Part shown: piece by piece, positions 15,858-24,885 of the stretch
How positions within the stretch are numbered: the first letter of the stretch is position 1
Layout: every line of letters starts with the position of its first letter
Assembly (NCBI RefSeq): GCF_020034665.1
Contig: NZ_JAIQDI010000001.1
Coordinates: 1,550,001 to 1,614,000 of the forward strand
DNA length: 64,000 bases
Direction: 5' to 3'
Origin: Niabella beijingensis
GTDB lineage: Bacteria > Bacteroidota > Bacteroidia > Chitinophagales > Chitinophagaceae
Position numbers and translations under genes: made by a program
Notes under the pieces: model-generated
Told to the model about the DNA's origin: nothing
Seen by the model: the letters and a program-made list of their open reading frames with translations, nothing else
Database searches by the model: none

Positions 15858-18587
15858 ATGACAAGAACATACCTGGGATTTGTGTTGCTGCTTTTCCTCT
15901 GCGCCCAAGCCTATGGCCAAAAAACCGAGATTACCGGCATTGTGGTAGACAGCAGCGCCAATGTACGGCTGACCAATGCTTCCGTCGTACTCCTTCAGGC
16001 AAAGGATTCTTTTATAGTGGCCGATACACGGGCGGATAAGGACGGGCGTTTCCGCTTTCCCAATATCAGCGATACAGCAGCATATGTCCTTTTTTTCAGC
16101 TATCCCAGGTACGCCGATTATTCCCACCGGGTTTCCATGCGGGAAGCAAAAAATAACCTGTTCGATATGAACCGGCTATCACTGATCCTCAAGGAAAAAT
16201 TACTACAGGAAGTTATTGTAAAATCCCAGGTCAGCGCGATAAAGCTCAAAGGGGATACCACCGAGTATACTGCCGACAGTTTTAAGGTGCAGCCCAATGC
16301 CACGGTAGAAGACCTGCTGAAACAATTACCAGGTCTTCAGGTAGACCAGTACGGCAATATCACAGCGCAGGGTCAGAAGGTTAAAAAGGTACTGGTGGAC
16401 GGCGAAGAATTTTTCAGCGATGACCCTACCCTTGTTACACGGAATCTCAGGGCCGACATGATCGACAAGGTTCAGGTTTATGACAAAAAATCCGATGCGG
16501 CTGCTTTCACCGGTATCGAGGACGGCGTAAAGGATAAGACCATTAATCTGAAGATAAAGGAGGATAAGAACCACGGGATTTTTGGCAAGGCGGAGGCCGG
16601 CGGCGGCACAGATCAACATTATAATGCCCAGGGCATGCTGAATGCCTTTAAAGGCAAACGGAAAATGGCGGTTTACGGTACTACCAGCAATATCGGCCGT
16701 ACAGGCCTGGGTTCGGCAGACAAGGAAAAGATCGGAAGTGATGAAGAGGGCAATGGCACTTATTCCGGCAAAGGGCTGCCCAAAGTAACTTCCGGCGGAC
16801 TGCATTATGATAAAAAATGGAGCGAGGATAAGAACAGCATCAACGGCAACTACAAATTTAATATAACCAATGTAGAAGGGGATGACAATACCATTTCCCA
16901 GAACAACCTGCCAACCGGTCTTATCCTCAGTAATGCTGACAATCATTTTGAAAACAGCAGCAGCAGTCATAAAGTCAACGCCAAGTACATTCATAAATTT
17001 GATACCACTTCCACAGTAACGATCTATACAGACGGTACCATCAATAACAATAAGAACAAAAACAACGGGATGACCCGGAACCTGCGGGGCGACAGCAGCC
17101 TGCTGTACAACAACCAGACCTCCGGTTACAGTGATTACGACTTCAACACCTACAACCTGAATGTGTCCTGGGAGAAAAAATTAAAAAAATACGGCAGAAC
17201 GATTTCCTTTTATCTGAACAATAATTTTTCAAACGATGCCTCACGCGGCGAAAGCAGCTCCCAGAGTGAGTTTTATAATGATCAGGGTGTACGGGACAGT
17301 GCTGTGCTGCTCCACCTGCAGCGGAAGATGAACGACGACTGGCGCACGCTGAGCTTTAATGCAAACTATACGGAACCGCTGAGCCAGAAGCTGTCGCTGA
17401 TCGTAAATTATAAACTCAACAATGACGAATCCCGCGATGATAAACGCTCTTACAATCTGGTACAGGACCCTTCCGGGGCCACGCTGGACAGGGATTTCAG
17501 TACGCTGATGCGTTCAACCATCTGGGGCAACCAGGCAGGTGCTGCATTGAATTATGCTTCCAAAAAATTAATTGCCAAAATCGGCAATAATGTTAAACTG
17601 GTAAAAATGAACATTGAAGATCAGCTTGACCCGCTGAACTTTGAGAAGCAGTTCTGGAACTGGAATCCGCAGGCAAGCATCCATTATAAATTCAGTACCT
17701 ACAAAAATCTGAACATCAGTTATAACGGCAACACCACCAACCCGGAGCGTACACAGCTGTTGCCCTTTGCCTTTAACAACGGGCAGCTATCCACTTACCT
17801 GCCCAACCTGGAGCTTAAGAACAGCTTCTCCAATAACCTGACGGCCTATTACAATACGGTAAAGATCGTTTCCCAGACCTATGCCGGCGGATATGCCAAT
17901 TATAACAGGACCAGCAACCCGATCATTAACAGCATACTGGTAGACAGCTCCGGAGCCTACACCTATCAGTTTGTGAATATGAATGGTTATACCAATCAGA
18001 ATTATACCGCCAGTCTTTATTACTCGAAAAAGATACAGGGCTGGGACCTTCAGGCAGGGGCCTATGGAAGTATTAACGGCGGGAAGACCTTCAGCCGGAT
18101 CAATGATGCGGTCAACAAGCTCAACTACACCACCTATACGCTGGGGCTGGAATTCTTTAAAACCAAGATAAAACAGTACAGTTTTTATCTTACCGGCAAC
18201 GGAGGTTACACGGTTAATACGTCTTCGCTGCAGCCGGAGAGCGATAACAATTATTTCTTTTACAACCTTACGCCTTCGGCAGACATTTATTTCCTGAAAA
18301 AATTCCAGTTGCATACCGACCTGAATTATCTGTGGCAACAGAAAAGCAGGGCCTTCAGCGACAACTTCAGCCGGACTATCTGGAATGCCTGGATCGGCCG
18401 GAACTTCCTGAAGAACGATCAGCTGACGATCAAGATCTCCTGCAATGATATACTGAATGAGAACAACGGTTACTCGCGTACCGCCAGCAACACGTTCTTC
18501 TCCGAGAACCGGTACACCACCATACGCCGCTTTTTTATGGTGGGTGCCACCTGGAGCTTTACAAAATTTAATAACATCAAGCAATAA
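15858..18587 (+). CDS. TonB-dependent outer-membrane beta-barrel protein
   Basis: 909 residues. A signal peptide (LGFVLLLFLCAQAYGQ) precedes a carboxypeptidase-regulatory-like domain (about residues 24-110), then a plug-like region with DTTEYTADSFKVQPNATVEDLLKQLPGLQVD-type features (about 134-170) and KVLVDGEEFFSDDP, and a long barrel with alternating aromatic strands ending in TWSFTKF. This matches the Bacteroidota group often annotated as outer membrane beta-barrel family with GLPGLI partners, distinct from SusC. Transported ligand unknown. The GLPGLI gene follows after six bases. A weak -7-like TAACTTTT lies at 15803. Confidence 0.9.
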   Translation: MTRTYLGFVLLLFLCAQAYGQKTEITGIVVDSSANVRLTNASVVLLQAKDSFIVADTRADKDGRFRFPNISDTAAYVLFFSYPRYADYSHRVSMREAKNNLFDMNRLSLILKEKLLQEVIVKSQVSAIKLKGDTTEYTADSFKVQPNATVEDLLKQLPGLQVDQYGNITAQGQKVKKVLVDGEEFFSDDPTLVTRNLRADMIDKVQVYDKKSDAAAFTGIEDGVKDKTINLKIKEDKNHGIFGKAEAGGGTDQHYNAQGMLNAFKGKRKMAVYGTTSNIGRTGLGSADKEKIGSDEEGNGTYSGKGLPKVTSGGLHYDKKWSEDKNSINGNYKFNITNVEGDDNTISQNNLPTGLILSNADNHFENSSSSHKVNAKYIHKFDTTSTVTIYTDGTINNNKNKNNGMTRNLRGDSSLLYNNQTSGYSDYDFNTYNLNVSWEKKLKKYGRTISFYLNNNFSNDASRGESSSQSEFYNDQGVRDSAVLLHLQRKMNDDWRTLSFNANYTEPLSQKLSLIVNYKLNNDESRDDKRSYNLVQDPSGATLDRDFSTLMRSTIWGNQAGAALNYASKKLIAKIGNNVKLVKMNIEDQLDPLNFEKQFWNWNPQASIHYKFSTYKNLNISYNGNTTNPERTQLLPFAFNNGQLSTYLPNLELKNSFSNNLTAYYNTVKIVSQTYAGGYANYNRTSNPIINSILVDSSGAYTYQFVNMNGYTNQNYTASLYYSKKIQGWDLQAGAYGSINGGKTFSRINDAVNKLNYTTYTLGLEFFKTKIKQYSFYLTGNGGYTVNTSSLQPESDNNYFFYNLTPSADIYFLKKFQLHTDLNYLWQQKSRAFSDNFSRTIWNAWIGRNFLKNDQLTIKISCNDILNENNGYSRTASNTFFSENRYTTIRRFFMVGATWSFTKFNNIKQ

Positions 18588-18593
18588 CCTTTC

Positions 18594-19379
18594 ATGAAAC
18601 GGATCTCAATAGCTTTATTCATCCTGATCGTAACAGCCTGCCAGCCCGCAAAGGCGCAGTTCACGGCATTTGTAAATAGCGGCAGGATCACCTTTGAACG
18701 GAAAGTGAACACATTTGCAGCCATGCAGATCTTTCTGAAGGAGACCAAGCAGGTACCGGAAGACCAGCTGGGTATGTTTATGCAAAAATACCGCAGCTCC
18801 TCCCCGCAATTCTGGACCGACAGCTTTGAATTGTTCTTTGATAAAACACACAGTCTTTACCAGCCGCAGAATCCCGACATCGATTTTTCAAAAACCTTTG
18901 CCATACCCGTAGCCTACAAGAATAAGGTGTACAGCAATTTTGAAACAAAAGAAGTGCAAACCGTAAAACAGGCTTTTGAAAAGTCTTTTTTTATCAAAGA
19001 TTCCCTCAAAAATATAAAATGGAAACTGACGGATGAAACCCGTGAGATCGCGGGCTACCAGTGCCGCCGGGCCAATGCCCTGTTCTTCGATTCCATTTAT
19101 GTGATTGCTTTTTATACCGATGAGATCCTCACCAAGGGCGGGCCGGAATCGTTTAACGGGTTGCCGGGGATGATTCTTGGCATCGCCATTCCGCATCAGC
19201 ACATTACCATTTTTGCAAAAACCGTTACCGGCATGGATACGGCTCCCACCCAATGGAAACTGCCGGAACAGGGCAAAAGCACGCTGGTAAACAACAAAGA
19301 ATTTAATGCTACCACATCCAAGATGCTGAAACAGTTCGGGCTTACTTCGCCCTGGGTGCAGTTCTTTATGGACCTGTAG
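18594..19379 (+). CDS. GLPGLI family protein
   Basis: 261 residues with a signal peptide (ISIALFILIVTACQPAKAQ). The naming motif is FNGLPGMILGI (about residues 186-196), and the strand GYQCRRANALF before it is typical of the family. GLPGLI proteins are small periplasmic or outer-membrane-associated proteins of unknown function found almost only in Bacteroidota, usually encoded with the TonB-dependent barrel type present directly upstream. The Cys in the signal region (VTACQ) could be read as a lipobox, but the Ala-Gln cleavage site downstream looks equally good. The gene ends 14 bases inside the convergent metallopeptidase gene. Confidence 0.85.
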   Translation: MKRISIALFILIVTACQPAKAQFTAFVNSGRITFERKVNTFAAMQIFLKETKQVPEDQLGMFMQKYRSSSPQFWTDSFELFFDKTHSLYQPQNPDIDFSKTFAIPVAYKNKVYSNFETKEVQTVKQAFEKSFFIKDSLKNIKWKLTDETREIAGYQCRRANALFFDSIYVIAFYTDEILTKGGPESFNGLPGMILGIAIPHQHITIFAKTVTGMDTAPTQWKLPEQGKSTLVNNKEFNATTSKMLKQFGLTSPWVQFFMDL

Positions 19380-21693
19380 TTAAGAACAGATCCGGAAGCC
19401 ACACCGGCAGACCGGCCACTTCTCTTTTTGCCGGATCCGAAACAGGTATTTTCAGTTTATCGAAGTAGCTGCCTAAATTTTTTCCGATCGCCTTTGATAA
19501 TAAAATGAAATAGGTATTTCTTCTTTCATTGTTATCTTTTGTCTGTTTAAAACTGATATCGGTACCTCTGTATTCTTCTTCATAGATCTTTCTGGCGGAT
19601 TGGTTCAATCGTTTTATCGCATCCCATCCATAAGTGTCAATAATGGGATAAAACAAGGTATAAAGCTGCAGGAACGGATCGTTCTGCCATCTGGAATAAT
19701 CGGGATGGCGGATATAATCCTTTATCAGCTTCTGGATGCTGTCTCTTGTAGCACCTTCCCGCGACTGGTAGATGTCTTTTCCAAGGATCGTTCCATAGGT
19801 ATAAAGAGTATACAAATTCACGGTCACTTCTCCCAGCTCATCAAAATCGACCCCAAAGAACTGATGCCGATGACCGATCTCATGAAAGTGGCCCCAGGAT
19901 CCCGAATCCCGCAGACAGCGCTCATTCAAAAGCCGCGAGAGGCTTCTGTCGTTGGGGGCTACAATTTTTGAAGCAGAAGTATACATGTACCCATATGCTA
20001 CATTGTTATCGATGATGATCCGCTCCGGGTGCCGCCGGGCTCGCGGGATCTGCGCCAGGTCGGCATTGGCATCCATCACTGCATCCCAGAACCGCATCAG
20101 CTTTTCCGGATCTTCAAGGTTCCGGATGCTGTCCGAAGGCACGGTAAGGATGATCTTATCGCTTGCCAGCTCCGCCCAGGGCGCGCCATAATTCCGGATC
20201 TGCTTTATCCATTCCTGGTTGGAGGTCGTTCCCAGTTTAAAATAAGGCGCATTTACCGCTCCCGCCACCGTTGCTTTAAAGGAATCCGCGCTGTCGGTCA
20301 GCGGTATATTGAAATACAGCAGCCCTCCGTACAGCGAGTGGATACGGACCGTATCTTTATCCAGATTGAAATTTTTTACCAGGCTAAACGGGTTTCGCAA
20401 ATAGATGTCCAAATGCATCACTTCGTCTTCATGCGCTCCTATCTGGGCCTGGATATGCCGCGATGTGTCCGCCGGCTGATCCAGGATCACTTCCACAATA
20501 TCCCCCGGAGCCACATACAACCCCGTACTATGCCATCGTTTAAAACTGGTATCCGGCTCCGCCAATCCGCTCCACCGGTTGGAATAGGCGATTTCAATAC
20601 GCTTTGTAACCCGGGGCACACTGTCTGAAACGATCCCGGGAAACTCTTTATTATTCGCGGATCTGTGGTGCGGATCCAGCGTCGCCTGCCGTTCATCATC
20701 CGATACCCGCATAAAAAGACGGAACACATCCGGCCAGTAACCCGTAGGCAGCGGCTGCTTCAACCCCGGGAAACCGACACTGTCGAACTGATGGCCGGAA
20801 ACGGACTGTACCAGGTCCTTGCGGGTCACAGCACTTGAATCGAGCCAGAAATAAATAAGCTTTAATATCCCCAGCGCTATCGCGCCGGTACCCTTGTCGT
20901 AAAACAGGGGGATGTACTGATAATTGCTGATATTCGGGAGGATCTGCTGCAGCTGCAGGTAATCCGGCGCCGGGCCGGTATAAAAAGTGTCTTCCGGAGC
21001 TCCCTTAACAAAATCCCCCGAATGGAACAACCCGGCCTTTGTCAGTAAATGATTTCCGGGAATACTGTCTAAATGATAATTATTGTTTTTTAGCGTTTCC
21101 CATGCTGATGAGAGATAAACCAGGGTGCCTCCCTTCTTAACAAAATCGCCGATATGTTCCAGACTGTCTGCGTTACCCGGTATATCGTTCAGGAACAATG
21201 TTCGTATCCCCGCAGGAATACGGTCCCCTGTCAGTTGCCGGATGGTTAAATGCTGCTGCCCGGCGATCCGGCTTAACGCTCCGAAGGCTTCCCTGTTAAA
21301 ACCAACAGCCGCCATTCCGGCAGGTGCCCAATGAAATATATTCTTCCAGAATTGATGAACATCCGGCCGGCTTACAACCGGTTTACTAAGAAAACGGGCA
21401 TTACCGATAACCAGTATCTTCCCGGTTCCCAACCGGCCGGTGATGATCACCGGCGCGTATATCGGCGGGCCGGAGCCTTCAGCCATATTTACAGAAGCGA
21501 TCACCTGTACATCATACCCTACGGGATAGGTTATAATTGCAGGAACAGTATCTGCGTGCAGGTAAAATGTTCCGACACCTTTTAATAAGGCTGCTCTATC
21601 CGTTAGTTCCTGGGAGTGGGTGCTTTTTGCAAAAGCCGACAGCAACAGAAGCAGCCACAGGTGCATAAAACAGTTGATCGCGTTGCTTTTCAT
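19366..21693 (-). CDS. M60-type zinc metallopeptidase, secreted
   Basis: 775 residues with a signal peptide (about residues 10-28, LWLLLLLSAFAKSTHSQ). The N-terminal third looks like a glutamine-amidotransferase-like beta/alpha domain (IITGRLGTGKILVIGNARF). A beta-sandwich region and the peptidase M60 (enhancin-like) domain follow. The zinc motif is HEIGH in HFHEIGHRHQ (about residues 600-605), with the third ligand Glu in the downstream DELGEVTVN. M60 enzymes cut O-glycosylated proteins such as mucins. All three zinc ligands are present, so it is probably active. It sits alone between the GLPGLI gene and purD. Confidence 0.85.
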   Translation of the reverse strand: MKSNAINCFMHLWLLLLLSAFAKSTHSQELTDRAALLKGVGTFYLHADTVPAIITYPVGYDVQVIASVNMAEGSGPPIYAPVIITGRLGTGKILVIGNARFLSKPVVSRPDVHQFWKNIFHWAPAGMAAVGFNREAFGALSRIAGQQHLTIRQLTGDRIPAGIRTLFLNDIPGNADSLEHIGDFVKKGGTLVYLSSAWETLKNNNYHLDSIPGNHLLTKAGLFHSGDFVKGAPEDTFYTGPAPDYLQLQQILPNISNYQYIPLFYDKGTGAIALGILKLIYFWLDSSAVTRKDLVQSVSGHQFDSVGFPGLKQPLPTGYWPDVFRLFMRVSDDERQATLDPHHRSANNKEFPGIVSDSVPRVTKRIEIAYSNRWSGLAEPDTSFKRWHSTGLYVAPGDIVEVILDQPADTSRHIQAQIGAHEDEVMHLDIYLRNPFSLVKNFNLDKDTVRIHSLYGGLLYFNIPLTDSADSFKATVAGAVNAPYFKLGTTSNQEWIKQIRNYGAPWAELASDKIILTVPSDSIRNLEDPEKLMRFWDAVMDANADLAQIPRARRHPERIIIDNNVAYGYMYTSASKIVAPNDRSLSRLLNERCLRDSGSWGHFHEIGHRHQFFGVDFDELGEVTVNLYTLYTYGTILGKDIYQSREGATRDSIQKLIKDYIRHPDYSRWQNDPFLQLYTLFYPIIDTYGWDAIKRLNQSARKIYEEEYRGTDISFKQTKDNNERRNTYFILLSKAIGKNLGSYFDKLKIPVSDPAKREVAGLPVWLPDLFLTTGP

Positions 21694-21723
21694 CCCATGA
21701 ATGTAGCAAAAATCCGGCAGCTG

Positions 21724-22998
21724 CTATTCAAACTCATAGCCGATATCCCGGCGGTAGTACATATCATCAAAACGGATCTGCTCCAGGATCGTCCTTGACC
21801 GGCCAACAGCTTCTGAAACCGTATTCCCGAAAGCGGTGGCGCAAAGCACCCGTCCGCCACTGGTAACGATATGTCCATCCGCCTCTTTTGTACCGGCCTG
21901 GAACAGGATCGCCTCCTGCAGGGACTGATCCAGTCCCGTTATTTTAAATCCCTTTTCATAGTCGCCCGGATAGCCGCCGCTCACCGCCATTACCGTAACA
22001 GCAGTGCGGGGGTCCTCTTCGATCGTTATTTCAGAAAGACGGTGTTCAGCCGCCGCTTTACAAACAGCGGCAATATCGTTCTTCAGGCGCGGCATCACCA
22101 CTTCCGTCTCGGGGTCACCCATGCGGCAGTTGTATTCAATTACAAAAGGATCATCTCCTACTTTTATGAGACCGATAAAAACAAAACCGGTATAATCGAT
22201 CTTTTCCTTTGCCAACCCGTCTACTGTAGGCTTGATGATCCGGTCCGTCACCTTTTGCATAAAAGCCGCATCCGCAAACGGTACCGGGCTAACGGCGCCC
22301 ATGCCCCCGGTATTCAGACCGGAATCTTTTTCCCCGATGCGTTTATAATCCTTTGCCTCAGGCAACACTACGTATTCATTTCCGTCCGTGACCAGGAACA
22401 CGCTCATCTCAATACCGGATAAAAATTCTTCTACCACCACCTTGCGGCTGGCCTCTCCAAATTTTGCTTCCTGGATCATGGCCTCAAATTCCGCCACTGC
22501 CTGCTCATTGGTCTGGCAGATCACCACTCCTTTGCCTGCGGCCAGTCCGTCTGCCTTCAGAACCACCGGCAGCGCATGCGTTTCCAGGTACCGGATACCA
22601 TCCTCAAAATTAGCTTCTGTAAATTCTTTATAACCGGCTGTAGGAATGTTGTGCCGCTCCATAAATGCCTTGGCGAATGCCTTGCTGCCTTCCAGCTGTG
22701 CCCCGAACCGGGAAGGTCCTATAAGGGGTATTGCTTTCAGCGCAGCATCTTCCTGGAAAAAATCCCAGATCCCCTTAACCAGGGGCTCTTCGGGGCCTAC
22801 CACTACCATTTCAATACCGTTTTGCATGCAGAAAGTACCGATCCCTTCAAAGTCATTCACACCGAGGTTCACATTGGTTCCCATTTCCGCTGTTCCCGGA
22901 TTGCCAGGTGCGATGAACAGTTGATGATCACCGCGTTGCTTCATATTCCAGGCCAGGGCATGCTCTCGTCCCCCGCTTCCTAAAACCAGTATTTTCAT
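21724..22998 (-). CDS. purD: phosphoribosylamine-glycine ligase
   Basis: 424-residue ATP-grasp enzyme, second step of purine synthesis: joins 5-phosphoribosylamine to glycine. It opens with MKILVLGSGGREHALAW, continues with VVVGPEEPLVKG, GPSRFGAQLEGSKAFAK, LKADGLAAGKGVVIC (ATP-grasp) and the metal-binding YNCRMGDPETEVVMPRL. Length matches the family. ATG at 22998 is chosen at the conserved N-terminus rather than the upstream in-frame start at 23040. A TATCTTTC sequence on the minus strand (about 23025-23032) is a one-mismatch -7 element. The gene stands alone. Confidence 0.97.
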   Translation of the reverse strand: MKILVLGSGGREHALAWNMKQRGDHQLFIAPGNPGTAEMGTNVNLGVNDFEGIGTFCMQNGIEMVVVGPEEPLVKGIWDFFQEDAALKAIPLIGPSRFGAQLEGSKAFAKAFMERHNIPTAGYKEFTEANFEDGIRYLETHALPVVLKADGLAAGKGVVICQTNEQAVAEFEAMIQEAKFGEASRKVVVEEFLSGIEMSVFLVTDGNEYVVLPEAKDYKRIGEKDSGLNTGGMGAVSPVPFADAAFMQKVTDRIIKPTVDGLAKEKIDYTGFVFIGLIKVGDDPFVIEYNCRMGDPETEVVMPRLKNDIAAVCKAAAEHRLSEITIEEDPRTAVTVMAVSGGYPGDYEKGFKITGLDQSLQEAILFQAGTKEADGHIVTSGGRVLCATAFGNTVSEAVGRSRTILEQIRFDDMYYRRDIGYEFE

Positions 22999-23112
22999 TT
23001 TTTTGCTTTTAATCAATATTAAGGGCGGAAAGATAGCCATAAAATGAAAAAAAAAGGCGATTCCCGATTTTTCTGTACTTTGGCCCGGTTATTTTTATAT
23101 CAATTTGCATTT

Positions 23113-24780
23113 ATGGAAAATATTGACAAAAAATCCCGTCACCCTCGTGCGTTGTATGTTTTATTCTTTACAGAGCTATGGGAACGTTTCGGTTTTTATT
23201 TGATGGTGGGTATTTTTCTCCTTTATTTAAAAGACAGTACTGCAAACGGAGGCGTTGGATTTACCCCTCAAAAAGCTGCGGATCTGGTAGGCACTTATAT
23301 CGCTATGGTTTATTTGACGCCTTTCATAGGCGGACTTATAGCCGATCGCTACCTGGGATACCGGAAAGCGATCATCCTGGGCGGGATCCTTCTGGCAGCA
23401 GGCTATTTTTGCCTGGCCATTCCAGGAGACAAGGCCTTGTTTGTTTCGTTGCCATTACTGATGATCGGTAATGGTTTTTTTAAGCCCAATATCAGCACGT
23501 TACTGGGTAATATTTATAACCGGGAAGACCTGAAACCCAAAAAGGATGTTGCCTATAATATCTTTTATATGGGCGTGAATGTCGGTGCCTTTATCTGCAA
23601 CTTCGTAGCCGCATACATGCGTAACTATTACGGGTGGGGCTTTGCTTTTGCCGCGGCCGGCGTGGGTATGGTGATCTCCGTTATATGGTTTATTGCCGGC
23701 CTGAAACATGTAAAAGACGGTGATATTAAAAAGACCGTGGAAAAAGATGATATACCGATGAGCAGCATTCTGCTACAGGTATTCCTTCCTGCCATCCTTA
23801 CCGGTATCCTTGGCTGGTTTATCAAGACGATGACCGGGCATACGATTTTTGGTTCACAGTCGAACGACGCCTTTATGTTTGCCTGCCTCCCAATCATCAT
23901 ATTCTTTGCCACCTTATACATCAAAGCAAATAAAAATGATAAAAGAAGCCTGGGGGCGCTGTTCACCTTCTTTATAGGGGCTTTTGTTTTCTGGGTGATC
24001 TATAACCAGAACAGCACCGGGCTTACCATATGGGCCGACCAGTATACTTCACGGGAGATGCCCGCCTATCTGGAAAATGCGGCCCGGCCGTTCGGGATGC
24101 TGGAGACCGTTTCAACAACACCGCACGAAGTGGCCAGCGTAGACAGCCTGCTGCGTACGCAATCAGATGCGAAAGGAAATGCACTTACCACGACAGGACC
24201 GGATCTTTACTTCAATAATTTACCCAAAGATCAGTGGCCGCCCTCCGGCAAAATGAACCTGCTGTCAACCGAGATCTTTCAATCGATCAACCCTTTCTTT
24301 ATAGTGGTGTTCACTCCCCTGATCATCGGCCTTCTGGGGTGGCTGGCGCGACGCAAGCGGGCGCCCAATACTCCCGTAAAAGCGGGCCTCGGCACCTGGA
24401 TCGCAGGACTATCGGCCTTGCTGATGGTATTTGCAGCAATGAGCACCAATATTTATCATGATAAGACATCCGCCTGGTGGGTGGTGGGTACCTATGCCAT
24501 CTTTACGATCGGGGAGCTATTTGTGAGTCCGGTTGGCCTGTCTATGGTTTCCAAACTTGCGCCCGCCCGCGTTACCTCACTGATGATGGGCTGCTGGTTT
24601 ATTATCATTTCCATGAGTGGAAAAGTGGCCGGATTGATGGCTACTTTCTGGGATAGCTTTGAAAACAAAAGTAATTACTTTTTAATATTGGTGGTGGGTG
24701 CCCTGGTTGCCGGCATCATCATCTTTATATTAAGCAAACGGATCGCACAGGTGATCAAAGACAAAACAGGAAGCATCTAA
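23113..24780 (+). CDS. proton-dependent oligopeptide transporter (POT/PTR family), copy 1
   Basis: 555-residue MFS-fold carrier with about 14 hydrophobic segments that imports di- and tripeptides with protons. The POT motif E-x-x-E-R is in FFTELWERFGFY at the start; the family loop FYMGVNVGAFICNFVAAYM and the late SPVGLSMVSKLAPAR segment are present. A hydrophilic insertion of about 60 residues around residues 315-385 is typical of bacterial members of this length. ATG at 23113 is placed just before the conserved helix 1. A GTACTTTG -7-like element lies at 23075-23082. A terminator hairpin follows the gene. Confidence 0.92.
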   Translation: MENIDKKSRHPRALYVLFFTELWERFGFYLMVGIFLLYLKDSTANGGVGFTPQKAADLVGTYIAMVYLTPFIGGLIADRYLGYRKAIILGGILLAAGYFCLAIPGDKALFVSLPLLMIGNGFFKPNISTLLGNIYNREDLKPKKDVAYNIFYMGVNVGAFICNFVAAYMRNYYGWGFAFAAAGVGMVISVIWFIAGLKHVKDGDIKKTVEKDDIPMSSILLQVFLPAILTGILGWFIKTMTGHTIFGSQSNDAFMFACLPIIIFFATLYIKANKNDKRSLGALFTFFIGAFVFWVIYNQNSTGLTIWADQYTSREMPAYLENAARPFGMLETVSTTPHEVASVDSLLRTQSDAKGNALTTTGPDLYFNNLPKDQWPPSGKMNLLSTEIFQSINPFFIVVFTPLIIGLLGWLARRKRAPNTPVKAGLGTWIAGLSALLMVFAAMSTNIYHDKTSAWWVVGTYAIFTIGELFVSPVGLSMVSKLAPARVTSLMMGCWFIIISMSGKVAGLMATFWDSFENKSNYFLILVVGALVAGIIIFILSKRIAQVIKDKTGSI

Positions 24781-24802
24781 GCAAAATTATATTATCAGCA
24801 CA

Positions 24803-24837
24803 AAAAATCACGCAACGTCATTTATTGCGTGATTTTT
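24803..24837 (+). terminator. Rho-independent terminator after the first peptide transporter
   Basis: A 13-base perfect stem (24803-24815 with 24825-24837, AAAAATCACGCAA / TTGCGTGATTTTT) and a 9-base loop. The run of T residues on the 3' side fits rightward termination; the matching A-run makes it usable from the other side too. It separates the two POT genes, so the second must have its own promoter. Confidence 0.8.
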
Positions 24838-24885
24838 CATTTTATAAACGATCATTTGTTACTTTCGCCCCTGAAACAATCTGTC

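Noticed and set aside
24829..24885. Longer start for the second POT transporter
   Set aside because: The extension lies in the terminator stem of the preceding gene; family homology starts at 24886.
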